Below, in pieces: positions 44,931-55,592 of a stretch of 64,000 bases of DNA. Under the pieces are notes generated by a model that saw only the letters and a list, made by a program, of their open reading frames with translations, had not been told where the DNA came from and searched no databases. The DNA lies in assembly GCA_047967505.1 (NCBI GenBank), contig CM106538.1; one strand, given 5' to 3'. Source of the stretch: Dipteris shenzhenensis. Taxonomy: Eukaryota; Polypodiophyta; Polypodiopsida; Gleicheniales. Made by a program: the position numbers and the translations under genes. The number at the start of each line of letters is the position of its first letter. Positions within the stretch are counted from its first letter, which is position 1.

Positions 44931-45790
44931 TATTGTATTGTCAAAAGTTACAAAGGACACAAAGTCCTACAAGAAAAGATAGCTCAGAATTTGTACTGAT
45001 TTTTTCTTGAAAATATTACAAAGGTTTCCATAAGGTTTATAAATCTCCACAAGGTTTCCAACTCCATCAATCCACTTGTGAGTCACAAAGACCTTTGACT
45101 ACCTCTACTCTGCGTGTTTCTGTGCAGCTGTTGAATTATCAAGGATCTGCCTTCTTCTTTTCTTTTGTGCCATATTAAAGGCAAGTTTAACTTTTGACAA
45201 TGAAACTTTTTTATGGTTTTGCAACCTTTGAAGTATAGCTCTAAAAAACCATTGAAATACTTCTTTGAGACTATTTGCCTTATGTGCTCCTCCAAAATGC
45301 TATGTATGTAAAAAAAAAGCATTTCTTGCTGTGTAATGAGACTTTTCCATTCCTTGTGTGGACCATATTGTAGGGCAGCCATACTTTTTAACAAAATATG
45401 GATGGTGGTTATATAGAATATGCTACAATCACAAAAAATATTAAGTCACTATTTTGTAAACCATGTTTGAAAGTACAAACTATGCATATATTGCAGCTTG
45501 TCCATGCTTGTTTCATTGATTTTCCAAAAGTTTTAAGCTCCTCTTCTGCACGATGATTGCTCTTGGTCCATGTCTTTTTGTCACAAAGCTAGAAAAGCTT
45601 GTCTAAGCATTTCCATACATCTGGTTTAACATTTCGAGCAACACCATCTGCCATATCATCTTTAACTGTATTATGCACATGCTTCCAAAGGGGAACTCAA
45701 GAGCAAGAAGAAAATATGACAAGCCTCAAGGTGGTGAGAGACAAATATGTCCACTACACTTCCATCATTTTTCATCCTCTTGAAGTGTCC
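44931..45790. other. Spacer, no gene seen
   Basis: AT-rich, with weak short frames only. No recognised repeat or domain. Confidence 0.4.
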
Positions 45791-45798
45791 ATGAGGAG

Positions 45799-47450
45799 AT
45801 GCTTGAAGTGTGCATTGCATGTGAGCATGGAGAGTTGACTTATGAAGATCCTTTGTTTATCTCAAGAAAGTCAAAGGTGATGGATAAGAAGGAGTTGACC
45901 GCAAGGATGTGGAGACCTCTAAAGTACCTACCTAACAAGTATGCATCCATGGCAGCCCATAAGCTTTTAAAGAAAGAATGGTTTTTCAGAAAGAAAGAAA
46001 AAGACCACTGCTTGGAGGAATGCATCAATGTATAGGTGAGGCGTGATACAGCGAATAGTGCCATTAAGTATTTGTTAACAGAGAAAGACATCCCACTTAG
46101 TCATTGTAACATTGACTATAATGTTGTTAAGCATATAGCATCTTTGTCAACAACCAAGATAAAGCTATGGGCAAACAAGTGGATAAAAAAGGATGAAGAT
46201 GGGTCACAAGTAGTAACCTCTTACATGAGAAAAGAAATCCCACAACAGGTGGTTGCATATGTGGAAAGATTGATCAATGAGATAAGGATGCCAATAAATA
46301 TGCACCAAAGCTTTCAGTTCAGTGTAGAGGTTACGTCAGAGTCTAGAAATCTTGTGGACTATAGGGGAGTTTTAGAAGATGACTTCATCAAGAATGAGTC
46401 AGCATGGGACAAGCCATAACTATTCTTCATCAATGAAGTTTCTAGTGATGAGATCCATAACTTCATTGATAGAATAGTATATACTACCATTAGCAAAGTG
46501 GCAATTTGCAACATTGTCATTTTTATTGATAAACAAGACAAAGAAGCCATGTAGGTTACTCTAGAGCGAGCATATTCTTCAGCTTTGAAGATCTATAGTA
46601 CCGTGTTTATGCAACAAAGAGAGGCAAGAGAGAATGTGGCATAGCGATTCAATATCTTGAATCATTTTCTTGTGTATGCGGAGTCCCAACCTTGATCACT
46701 CCCTACAAAAGAACATAAGAGGGAATTCAAAAAGTTTTCAATTGATGCTAAAAGAGCAAGATATTTCCAAGTCCATACATTATAAAAAAAACAACTACGG
46801 AAGTCCTGCAAAAAGTGGGAGTCTCCTGCTTACCATGGTGAAGACTTTGTTGTCGACAGGTTGGGAGGTCACCTTATGCAGGATGGGATATTTATTTGAG
46901 GATCTCCTCAGAAAAGGAAACTCCACAAATATTATTGAAAACAAGCATTTCATGGCCTATTTTCAACTTCAAGTGGATCTAACCCCACAAGTTATGAAAA
47001 AGAGGTAGAGCACAAGGAGACTGATGACATGGATGATGACCTCAAAGATCATAATGTCCCACATGATGATGATGAAGAAATGGACTCACATGACTTGATC
47101 AGAGTACTTAGTGGTATGAAATCTCTATTTCTCAGTTAAATACCATTTTTTAAATAATATTTAACTTTAAAGATAATGAATCTAATCTTTCATGTTTGTT
47201 TGTAGGCAATAGAGGGAGAAGAAATGGATGAAGTCAATATGGAGACACTCCCTTCTACTTCAGCAGTGCAATCACCTCTAACTTTGGTTGAAGAATCCCA
47301 TGAGTAGAAGAGCCTTAAAGACATGATAAAAAAGTAGAATAACCACAAACATAGAATACAAGCTATGACATAGACCCATTCTGCAAATTTCGCTACATTG
47401 GATAAAATGGGAAGCTCTTTGAAGTTAGGGCCATTTTGAAACAAGAAGCT
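45799..47450 (+). pseudogene. Decayed multi-exon protein gene, unknown family
   Basis: One plus-strand frame can be followed for about 300 codons from 45799 to 46697 through in-frame stops (TAG at 46033, TAA at 46417, later TAGs and a TGA), which is far more continuity than chance. It contains LPNKYASMAAHKLLKKEWF, STTKIKLWANKWIKKDEDG and QQVVAYVERLINEIRMP. A further acidic piece (DDDLKDHNVPHDDDEEMD, about 47020-47100) may be a later exon, joined across a GTATGA..TTTGTAG intron to GEEMDEVNMETLPSTS at 47210. I do not recognise the protein; it may be element-encoded. Confidence 0.4.
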
Positions 47451-47847
47451 CAATATTTGAGATTTGGTAGAGAGGAGGTTTCAATCCTCTCCAAATAGGT
47501 TAATGACAATGCTATCTTGGCCATCCTCAAGTTTGATACTATCTTTTTTTTGGTTGCTACTTCAATCTTTTAATTAAATCTAATGATCTAACATTTGTTT
47601 ATTTGTTGGTGCAGTGTAGTTATATCTCTGTGAGTATTATATCAAAGTCTAAACCCCAGCACCAAAGTAACTGCCATTATTAGCAATAGTTCCACCCAAG
47701 CTGATCAGATAGGATTTTGGTATAAGAGAAGATTGGAATATATTGATTTCCAACCCAGGTACTTTAGGTGGCCTGAATGATCATTAGCAAAAGGAAAGAA
47801 ATTTTTCATTAAATAGATCCATAAAGGATCAAATGTTTGGTATTGTT

Positions 47848-48611
47848 TCATGTCAATCTATAATTATTCCCAGGATGTTTCGAGTCACTGGATAACCTCC
47901 TAAATTCCATCATCTTTTTATTGAGAGCTTCACGTTGGAGAGAAACCTCCTTCAAGTAATCGTTATTGCCATGGACCTTATCGAGTACAAAACCACATAG
48001 ATATATCACGTGTACATTGTAGTGATGTATCAATACCTCACCACGTTCCGACAACTTACTGGCCTTCTTGCGCTCCAAAGACCGTACAATCTAGTTCAAG
48101 AAGAATTTGAAGTGCTCAGTCAGAATTGGGTGGCAGACCCTGTGATACTCTTTATCGATCATTCCAGGATATATGGAGTACTTTTCATCCCTAAACTCGC
48201 TAGGACTAGTGTCGACAAACTCTTCAAGGCTAAACGCCATCTTAAGGAGATCCGTTAGCTTCAAGGTATTGTCACTGTATGAAATGGTCTTAGGGTTCAT
48301 GTAGTGAGGGCAGACTAGTTGCATTAGGTTCTTCAACAGGAAGATGTTTACCAGGCTTATAGGATGACCAAGTGACTCAAAGAGTGTCTCTTTGTATAGA
48401 TCTAGTAGCTTCAAAGACATGGTGTGATTTGTTATGAAACAATCGTGCACTGTATAGATCTGCTTATTATCATTACCGTGGAGAAGCAGGAACTTGTTAA
48501 CCAGGTTAATGTTGATCAGAGTGTCTTTTTAATGCGTGAATTTGGCGAAAGTGGCTAACTTTGACTTAATAGCATTCCTTTCTGGTGTAAAAACGTTCAA
48601 TACTTTGCATG
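47848..48611 (-). pseudogene. Possible fragment of a single-subunit RNA polymerase, uncertain
   Basis: The minus strand reads NAIKSKLATFAKFTH, then (after a stop) ININLVNKFLLLHG, IYTVHDCFITN and LKLLDLYKETLFESLG. A VHDCF box followed by an L..LY...F segment resembles the C-terminal motif of phage-type RNA polymerases, including those of mitochondrial linear plasmids. The following 200 codons (NIFLLKNLMQLVCPHY, VRSLERKKASKLSERGEV, KVHGNNDYLKEVSLQREAL) do not fit that family as far as I can tell. It could be an unrelated gene fragment. The copia element at 48612 inserted into or beside it. Confidence 0.25.
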
Positions 48612-48772
48612 TGTGGGGGTTAAAGTTCACTGTGCCTTTACCCGGGTTATGTACAATACTCAAACACATATATAAATGAATGAAAAAGAAGATTAGGGTG
48701 TTTTGCACCCACCAAAAGCTTGTGTGGCTCTCTCTTTCTCTCTCTCTCTCCCTCTTCCATTCTGCTTCCGTT
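48612..48772 (+). repeat. Copia C 5' LTR (3' end lost)
   Basis: Collinear with the 3' LTR up to GCTTCCGTT. The GAGAGCACTCTCA end is missing, and the next bases lead into integrase within about 35 bp. Confidence 0.85.
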
Positions 48773-48793
48773 CTGCTATAGCTCGGAAGAGTA

Positions 48794-49310
48794 ATGTGTT
48801 CCAGGTATTTCAGAAATGGCTGGCCTTGGTTGAGAATCCAGCCAGGTAGAACGCTTAAATGCCTATGGACTGACAATGGTGGAGAGTATCTCTCTCATGA
48901 CTTTCAGCATTTCTATGATACACGTGGGATTAAGAGGGAGCTCACATCCCCTCGTACTCCAGAGCAACATCCTGTTGCAGAAAAGATGAACCGTACCATT
49001 CAAGAAAGGTTGCAATGCATGCTTTCTAATGCAAGTCTTTCTAGTGGTTTTTGGGCTGAAGACTGCAGTGCATGTGATCAATAGATCACCTAGTAAGAGT
49101 TTGGATGGTGGTATTCTTGAAGAGGCATGGAGTGGCAAGAAGCCCTCTTACTCTCATTTGCGTATATTTGGGTGTGAGGCATATGAACATGTGCCAAAAG
49201 AGCTTCGAAAGAAGCTAGATCCTAAGTCTAGGAAATGCACCTTTCTGGGTTATGGTGGAAGTGGAGAGATGGGCTATCGTCTCTGGGATCCATAAGCAAA
49301 GAATATCATA
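48794..49310 (+). pseudogene. Copia C integrase, N-terminally deleted
   Basis: FQKWLALVENPA, then LWTDNGGEYLSHDF (second catalytic Asp), RTPEQHPVAEKMNRTIQERL (Glu present) and, after a +1 shift, FGLKTAVHVINRSPSKSL, AWSGKKPSYSHLRIFGCEAY and KLDPKSRKCTFLGYG. The zinc domain and first catalytic Asp are absent because of the deletion. Confidence 0.85.
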
Positions 49311-49447
49311 CGCAGCCATGATGTAGTCTTCAATGAGAAGAAGATGCATAAGGCACCCATGAGGGATGTGGAAATGAGGAGAATCACTTTCCAGGATGTG
49401 AATCACCTGCATATGTTGATAGACAGCAAGCTGTCCATGCACCAAAT

Positions 49448-50500
49448 GTGCAAGAAATGGTACTACCAAGTACTCCCACAAGTATACAATCAAGGGTAGA
49501 TGATGGATCATCTATTGGTGGAAATGATGAGCCAAATGTGGCTGATATGCAGGTGGGACAGCAAGCTAAAATGCCCTTGAGAAGATTATCTAGAGTGTCT
49601 AGACCGCCACCTGATAGGTTTGTTCCAGGGGTAGACTATGTGATGCTTATTGATTGTGGGGAGCCTTCTTGCTACAGAGAGGCTATGATGCACGAGGATC
49701 AACGCAAGTGGGAGTATGCTATGCAATCAGAGATGAGTTCACTTATGAAGAGTAAGACTTGGGACTTGGTTTCTTTGCCACATGGAAAGAAAGCATTGCC
49801 ATGTAAATGGGTCTACAAGATGAAGGTCACAGGTGATGATGTGCCTAGGTACAAGGCCTGTTTGGTCGCTAAAGGGTTCAAGCAAGAGAAGGGTGTGGAC
49901 TTTGATGAGATATTCTCTCCAGTTGTGAAGATGACCACACTTAGGTGCATGCTTGGACTAGTGGCAGCAGAGAATATAGAGCTTATGTAGATGGATGTCA
50001 AGATAGCTTTCTTGCATGGGGATCTGCATGAGGAAATTTACATGGTGCAACCGGAAGGCTTTGAAGAAAAGGGCAAAGAGCATTTAGTTTGCAAGCTGAA
50101 GAAGAGTCTCTATGGTCTTAAGCAAGTGCCTAGATAATGGTATCAGAAGTTTGATGCTTTCATTTGATCCCAGGGTTTTAGAAGGAGTGAAATTGATCAC
50201 TGCCTCTACAATAAAAGGGCTTAGAAGGATAATAGCGTGATACTCCTAGCACTATATGTGGATGATATGCTATTGGCTAGCAAGAATACTTATGAGCAAG
50301 ATGCATTAAAGGCCAAGTTGCATGAGGTCTTTGATATGAAGGATTTGGGACTTGCAGGTCATATTCTTGGTATGTGCAGCATCACGCGTGATCGGAGTAG
50401 GAAACTCCTTTGGCTTTCACAGAAGGAGTATGTGTTACAAAAGTATTGTAGTGTTTCAATATGGAGGGGGGGAAGGCAGTGAAACTGAGTCATACAGATA
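49448..50500 (+). pseudogene. Copia C reverse transcriptase
   Basis: SRPPPDRFVPGVDYVML, KWEYAMQSEMSSLMKSKTWDL, CKWVYKMKVTGDDVPRYKAC and VAKGFKQEKGVDFDEIFSPVVKMTTLR form the first part. After a TAG at 49988, [18 protein letters not shown] and [12 protein letters not shown] follow. The catalytic LYVDD box is at 50251-50265, then MKDLGLAGHILGM. Only a handful of stops interrupt it. Confidence 0.87.
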
Positions 50501-51155
50501 GTCCCAAATCAGATGAGGAGAGGACCATGATGGCTAAGGTTCCTTATGCATCAGTGGTTGGGAGTCTTATGTATGCTATGATAGCTACTAGACCAAACAT
50601 TGCATTTGCAGTGGGAGTTGTTAGCCGATATATGGCTAATCGAGGAAAGAGGCATTGGGAGGCAGTTAAGTGCATCATGAGGTACATGAAGGGTACCAAG
50701 GAGATGTGCATCTGCTTTGGTAGAGGAGACATGCGTGTACTTGGATACACAGATTCGGACTATGCAAGGCATGTGGATAGTAGGAGATCCACTTCTGGTT
50801 ATGTGTTCACCTTTGCAGGTGGTGCAGTGTCGTGGATGTCTTGCACACAGAAGTGCATTGCTTTGTCTACCACAGAGGCTGAGTATGTTGCAGCCACAGA
50901 GGGTTGCAAGGAGGCTATATGGCTTGATCAGCTAGTGGGAGATTTGTGGAATAAACATATATACCAACATTGCATAGTGATTCCATGAGTTCTATTCAGC
51001 TAGCACGGAATCCGATCTTTCATGCAAAGACCAAACACATTGAGGTCAGGTACCATTTCATTAGGGAGGTACTTGAGGACAAGCACATAGAGCTTGTCAA
51101 GGTTCATACAGATGATAACCCTGCAGATATGCTGACGAAGAGTCTACCTGGTTAG
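50461..51155 (+). pseudogene. Copia C RNase H and C-terminus
   Basis: VPYASVVGSLMYAMIATRPNI, KRHWEAVKCIMRYMKGT, GYTDSDYARHVDSRRSTSGYV with the catalytic Asp, and ALSTTEAEYVAATEG. A frameshift near 50980 leads to ARNPIFHAKTKHIEVRYHF and DNPADMLTKSLPG, the usual copia polyprotein end. Confidence 0.87.
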
Positions 51156-51247
51156 CGGTTTGAGTATTGTCATGTATTGATGGGCATTGGATAGTATGCT
51201 CATTGGTTGTTCTCCCTTAAAGTTGCATTGTCCTTTAAGTCGGAGGT

Positions 51248-51419
51248 TGTGGGGGTTAAAGGTCACTGTGCCTTTACCCCGGTTATGTACAATACTCAAA
51301 CACATATATAAATGAATGAAAAAGAAGATTAGGGTGTTCTACACCCACCAAAAACTTGTGTGGCTCTCTATTTCTCTCTCTCTCCCTCTTCCGTTTTGCT
51401 TCCGTTGAGAGCACTCTCA
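51248..51419 (+). repeat. Copia C 3' LTR
   Basis: 172 bp, TGTGGGGG to ACTCTCA, directly after the purine tract GTCGGAGGT. Nearly identical in length and sequence to the LTR at 63228-63399. A CT-rich run (TCTCTCTCTCTCCC) is inside it. Confidence 0.92.
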
Positions 51420-51420
51420 G

Positions 51421-51985
51421 CACGTGCCTCAACATAGGTAAGATTGATGTGTGTGAAAAGAATCATGCCCATCTGGTATGTGCGATTTTGAATAACACAC
51501 GTCAAAGCATGTTTTTTGGTGATTGTGGTGCAAAACAGGATTTGTGGTGACTTCGACCATCATAATCATATCCCATGGGCATAATACTTTGTAGGTTCCT
51601 CAAAATAGGTAAGGTTAATGCACATAAAAATTATCATGCCCATCGGGCATGTGCGTGTTTGACTAACATACCTCAAAGCGTGTTTTTGAAGTGCATAAGA
51701 CTTGGTGAAAAATAGGGTTTATGGCGACTTCGACCATCCAAAGAATATTCGATGGGCATGATAATTTTCATGCACCTCAAAGTATGTGGGATTGATGCAC
51801 ATGAAGATTATCGTGCCGATTGGGTATGCGCACATTCGAATAACACACCTAAGAGCGTGTTTTTTGACGATTGTGCATAACACTTGGTGAAAAATAGGGT
51901 TTGTGGTGACTTCAACCATCCAAAGCATATCCAATGGGTACAATAATTTGTATGCACCTCAACATAGGTAAGATTCATGCAGGAC
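51421..51985 (+). repeat. Satellite of about 175-bp tandem units
   Basis: CCTCAA..TAGG-type unit starts fall at 51427, 51598, 51775 and 51957 (171, 177 and 182 bp). Each unit has TTATCATGCCCATCGGGCATG-like sequence, a TAACACACxTCAAAGCGTG block, a GGTGAAAAATAGGGTTT block and GGTGACTTCGACCATC. Three full units are present and the fourth breaks off after about 25 bases. Confidence 0.85.
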
Positions 51986-52330
51986 CAAGTGGGAGGCTAT
52001 CAAGTCGGGAGTTGACGCATACGAAAGGTTTGGGAGGCAACAGAGCCAAGAAACTGAATAGTAAAGAAGGCCATAAGATGGACAGCCTAACTTACAAAGT
52101 TTACACAATGAAAAGCTACATGAGAACATCATTTCATAAGGGAAATCGCCATGAACCTGAGATGAAGACATGGACAAAGAAAAGTATTAGTAAGAGTGGA
52201 TGCAGTCGTGCATGTAAATGGAGGGGTAGTTTAATAAAGAAAGGGGAGAAAAAACCAACACAAAGAACCATGCAATGTCACGAGTGGTGGCACGTGTAAG
52301 GAGAGTGGGGAGGTATATTCACTTGGGATG
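51986..52330. other. Spacer, no gene seen
   Basis: A 121-codon lysine-rich frame (51934-52299) has no recognised domain and overlaps the satellite end. Confidence 0.4.
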
Positions 52331-55300
52331 CTCTTAGTGCCATTAGGTGGTTTGGTTGCATTTTAGAAAGGTTTATTTTAGGTTAAGTGGTAGCTAGGTA
52401 AAAGGGGAGAGGGGGGGAAGGGGTTAAATATGTATAATTTATAAGGGGGGTGGTTCACAGGGTAAAGTCCAATAATTAGAAAGGGTGTTTCTTTTGGATT
52501 ATAGATATAGAGTGGCATCAAATGAAAAGAGATTACAAAGATATTAAAGGTCAATAATTTAATTGGGCGTCATAGCATAGTGTAAATAATTAGGAGGGGT
52601 GCTTGAATTATGAATATAGAGTGCCATCAATTGATTGGCAAAGAGAGAGTACAAAGATAAAAGGTCAATAATTTAATGTGTGGGGCTAGTACGGGTGTGA
52701 ATATTAAGGGGAAAGGGGAAGGGGGAGGGGGGTTAACCTATACTAAATTTCAAAAAGCATCTTGAGGTTGGTTCTTTGAGATGTTCTTTGAGATTGTAAA
52801 ATTCCTTAAGTTTCAAGAGGCCATTACGAGATTATTAGACATATGGAACAGTCGTAAGAATGATCAACTTTATTCCCAAGCTTATAAATGAACCAAAATC
52901 TCATGAGAGGTTCCAAAAATAGGAAAATGTGTGTGTGTGTGTGTGTAGCCAGGGTAGAGTAGCAGTCTTCTATATTGTGTGTGTGTGTGTGTGTTTTAAA
53001 TAAAAAAACCTTTTAACAACACGGCACACGAAACTCAATTAAGGGTGGATAAAACATTATTTATTATATGGGTGTTCATAACACAAAAGTTGGTGAAAAA
53101 ATGACAAATCTGTCAGGTATTCCAAGCTCCGAGGTCAAGGTCCCACTTAGGTGAACCTCTAAAAGTTGCCAGGTGGTGGGCCAAAAAATGATTTTGCATA
53201 ACTTTATAAAACTAGAGCTTGGATAAGTCTTGGCCAGCATCACCTTTATTGAAGAGGGGGGTCTGCATACCTGTCACCATCCAACAAGAAAACATGGTAA
53301 GAACCATCTCAGCTTAGGTTGGGAAGACAGATGTCATAAACACCCCTTCCTTATTATCGGAGTCACAATAAATTAGATGCTTTTTCCAAGAACTTAAACT
53401 GCTCGATGTAGTATAAATAAGTGAAACCAAAAATGTTTTGTAAATTGTGGAATGAAGTGAACCAATCTTGAGTTTTATACAAAGGTGAGGGGAAGTTCGT
53501 AAACAATAAATGGAGGGTGGAAGGAGGATAGAAAACATACATCTTTACTTAAAATAGGAGAGGAGAGAAATTAAATGGGAGAACTAGGGAAGGGGAAATG
53601 AAGTATTAGGATTAGTAAGAGAAAAAAGGTTTGGTGGAAAATTTGGGGAAGTAGGGGGGGTTTGTCCTAGAATCACAAATAAGATAAGGATAGGAAGAGG
53701 ATTTATGTAGGGTTAGGATGAAGGGTTGACAAAAACTTACGGTACAAATTTAAGAATATGAGAAGCACGGAAAGAGGAGGGAAAAAAAGGAAATAGAGAT
53801 GAGGGGAAAATTAAGGGTAAATATTTATTAGGGATGGGGGGTAGGGGTTATATATCTATAGAGACAAATAGAGAAGGGAAAATCGATCTAGATAGATCTA
53901 TAGAGAGGTAAGGGGGAAAAGTATAGAGAAATCTACAGAGAGGGAGGGAAAGCATAGGATAAAAGTATTTATAGAAAGAAATCTTTAAAAAATATAGGGA
54001 CATATACGCATTTTGTTAGATAGTATTAATGTAAGAAAAAGGCATTAAGAACTAGAAGAGGGGGGGGAATATAGATAGAGAGAGGAGAGGATGAATAAAT
54101 AGAGAAGGGGGGTATTATCACATATAAAGGGGGGGTGGGGAATAGGTAACTACAAAGGGGGAGGGCAAGGAAACCCAAAACATAGAAAGGAGAGAGAGTT
54201 TTACAATAAGTGAAGGAAGACCGGGTGAAAGAAAAAGGGCGAAAAGATTTAGAAGGAGGAGGAGATACTGTGAATGGTACTACAGTGTACTAAAAGCAAG
54301 GTAGTTCTCATACAAGCCAGAGAAAGGAGTACCTGGTAATCCTTCGTGGGTGAGATCCGAGTGAAGAAGAGGGGATTTCTTTAGACTACGCATGCACGAT
54401 TGGGAGGTCGACTCGTCGAGCAAAGCTAGCATCAAAGCCTGGTGGCAGTACTGTAGCATGGAAGCCGGAGGAGGTGGGCAGAAAACGGAGTTCAAGGGGC
54501 AGAGTACATACTGTAGGAGATGTGAGTGGGGGCTGTGGGCATTGGGCAGTCACGTAGGTAGGGCCGCACGAGGTAGAAACCAGTAGAAGAGGTGGGTAGA
54601 ATAGAAGGGAAGCATCTATTAAATAGGTAGGAGGGTCGGTCAGTCGGGGAGAAAGAGAGCTAGGGAGGCTAGGTTGTGCACAAAAAGGCATGAATAGTAG
54701 GCTGGCAAAAACCACGAGGAGGGGGTTATAAATAATCATTTATCAGTTTTATAAAAATGGGGAGTTTGAAAGTCGAGGGGGGGTTATTTTGGGGGTTACA
54801 GTAGTGAGGTTAGGTTAAGGAGTGGCTAGGAATAATTAAGAAGAGGGGGGGGGGCATAGGAAAGTAGGAAAAGGTAGCAAAATAAGAGGGGGGCCCCTCG
54901 GGGGGTTAGTAAAATTAAAAAGGGAAACATTTAAAGGGAAGTAGGGAAAAGTTTTCAAATAGATCCACCAAAAATAATGAAAAGAAGAAACAAAATAAGC
55001 AAAACCTATAGGGGGAAAAGAAAATTGGGATAATAAACAAGAAAAGAAAAGTAATAAGGTAAATTACTCAAAATTAATAAAGAAAATTAAAAAAATTAGG
55101 AGATAAGTAACAAGTTAGAAAAAATCATTAAAATTAGAAAAATTATACGAAAATTATATGGAAAAGAAAAAAAGTAGAAAATTTATAGAAAAGGTAAAAG
55201 GCCATTAATAAAGGAAAATAGGGGAAAAGGAAAAAAATAAGGAAAAAGAAAAAATTTGAGGTAGGTAAAATAAAGAAGCCACTGAGAAACTAGATTTAAA

Positions 55301-55450
55301 AATTGGGGATATAGTGTTAGAAAAAGGGAGAAAATTTAGGAGAAATAAAGGGAAGTAGGGGAAATAAAAAAATAAGGAAAATTAGGGAAAATAAAAAATA
55401 ATGAGAAATTTAGGAATATAAAAAACAGGAGAGAGAGAGAGAGAGACAAC
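52330..55450 (+). repeat. Purine-rich, strand-asymmetric stretch of about 3 kb
   Basis: The plus strand is dominated by A and G for most of this interval, most strongly at 53500-54250 and 54600-55450, with many G runs and GGGGAA, AGAGAG and GGAAAA words. TC is scarce. Two short interruptions of normal composition lie at 53100-53330 and 54280-54580. No recognised coding frame was found. Confidence 0.75.
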
Positions 55451-55490
55451 CACAGGGGCCAGGGTTAAAAAGAGAGGAAGGTGTAGGAAG

Positions 55491-55494
55491 TGTG

Positions 55495-55568
<74 letters not shown>

Positions 55569-55592
55569 TGCGCACGTGCGCGTTTGTGTGCA
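55491..55592 (+). repeat. (GT)n with GC-alternating core
   Basis: About 100 bases of nearly pure purine-pyrimidine alternation: TG repeats, then GCGCGTGCGCACGTGCGCG, then TG again. The His/Thr-rich frame on the minus strand is an artefact. Confidence 0.95.

Larger units (their letters stand above)
48612..51419 (+). mobile_element. Ty1/copia element C, 172-bp LTRs, gag/protease deleted
   Basis: The 5' LTR (48612 to about 48772) and 3' LTR (51248-51419) share TGTGGGGGTTAAAG and TTCCGTT ends. GCATG on the left and GCACG on the right look like the 5-bp target duplication. The interior begins abruptly with integrase, so the 5' LTR end, primer site, gag and protease are lost. Integrase, reverse transcriptase and RNase H follow with few stops. 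Confidence 0.88.
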
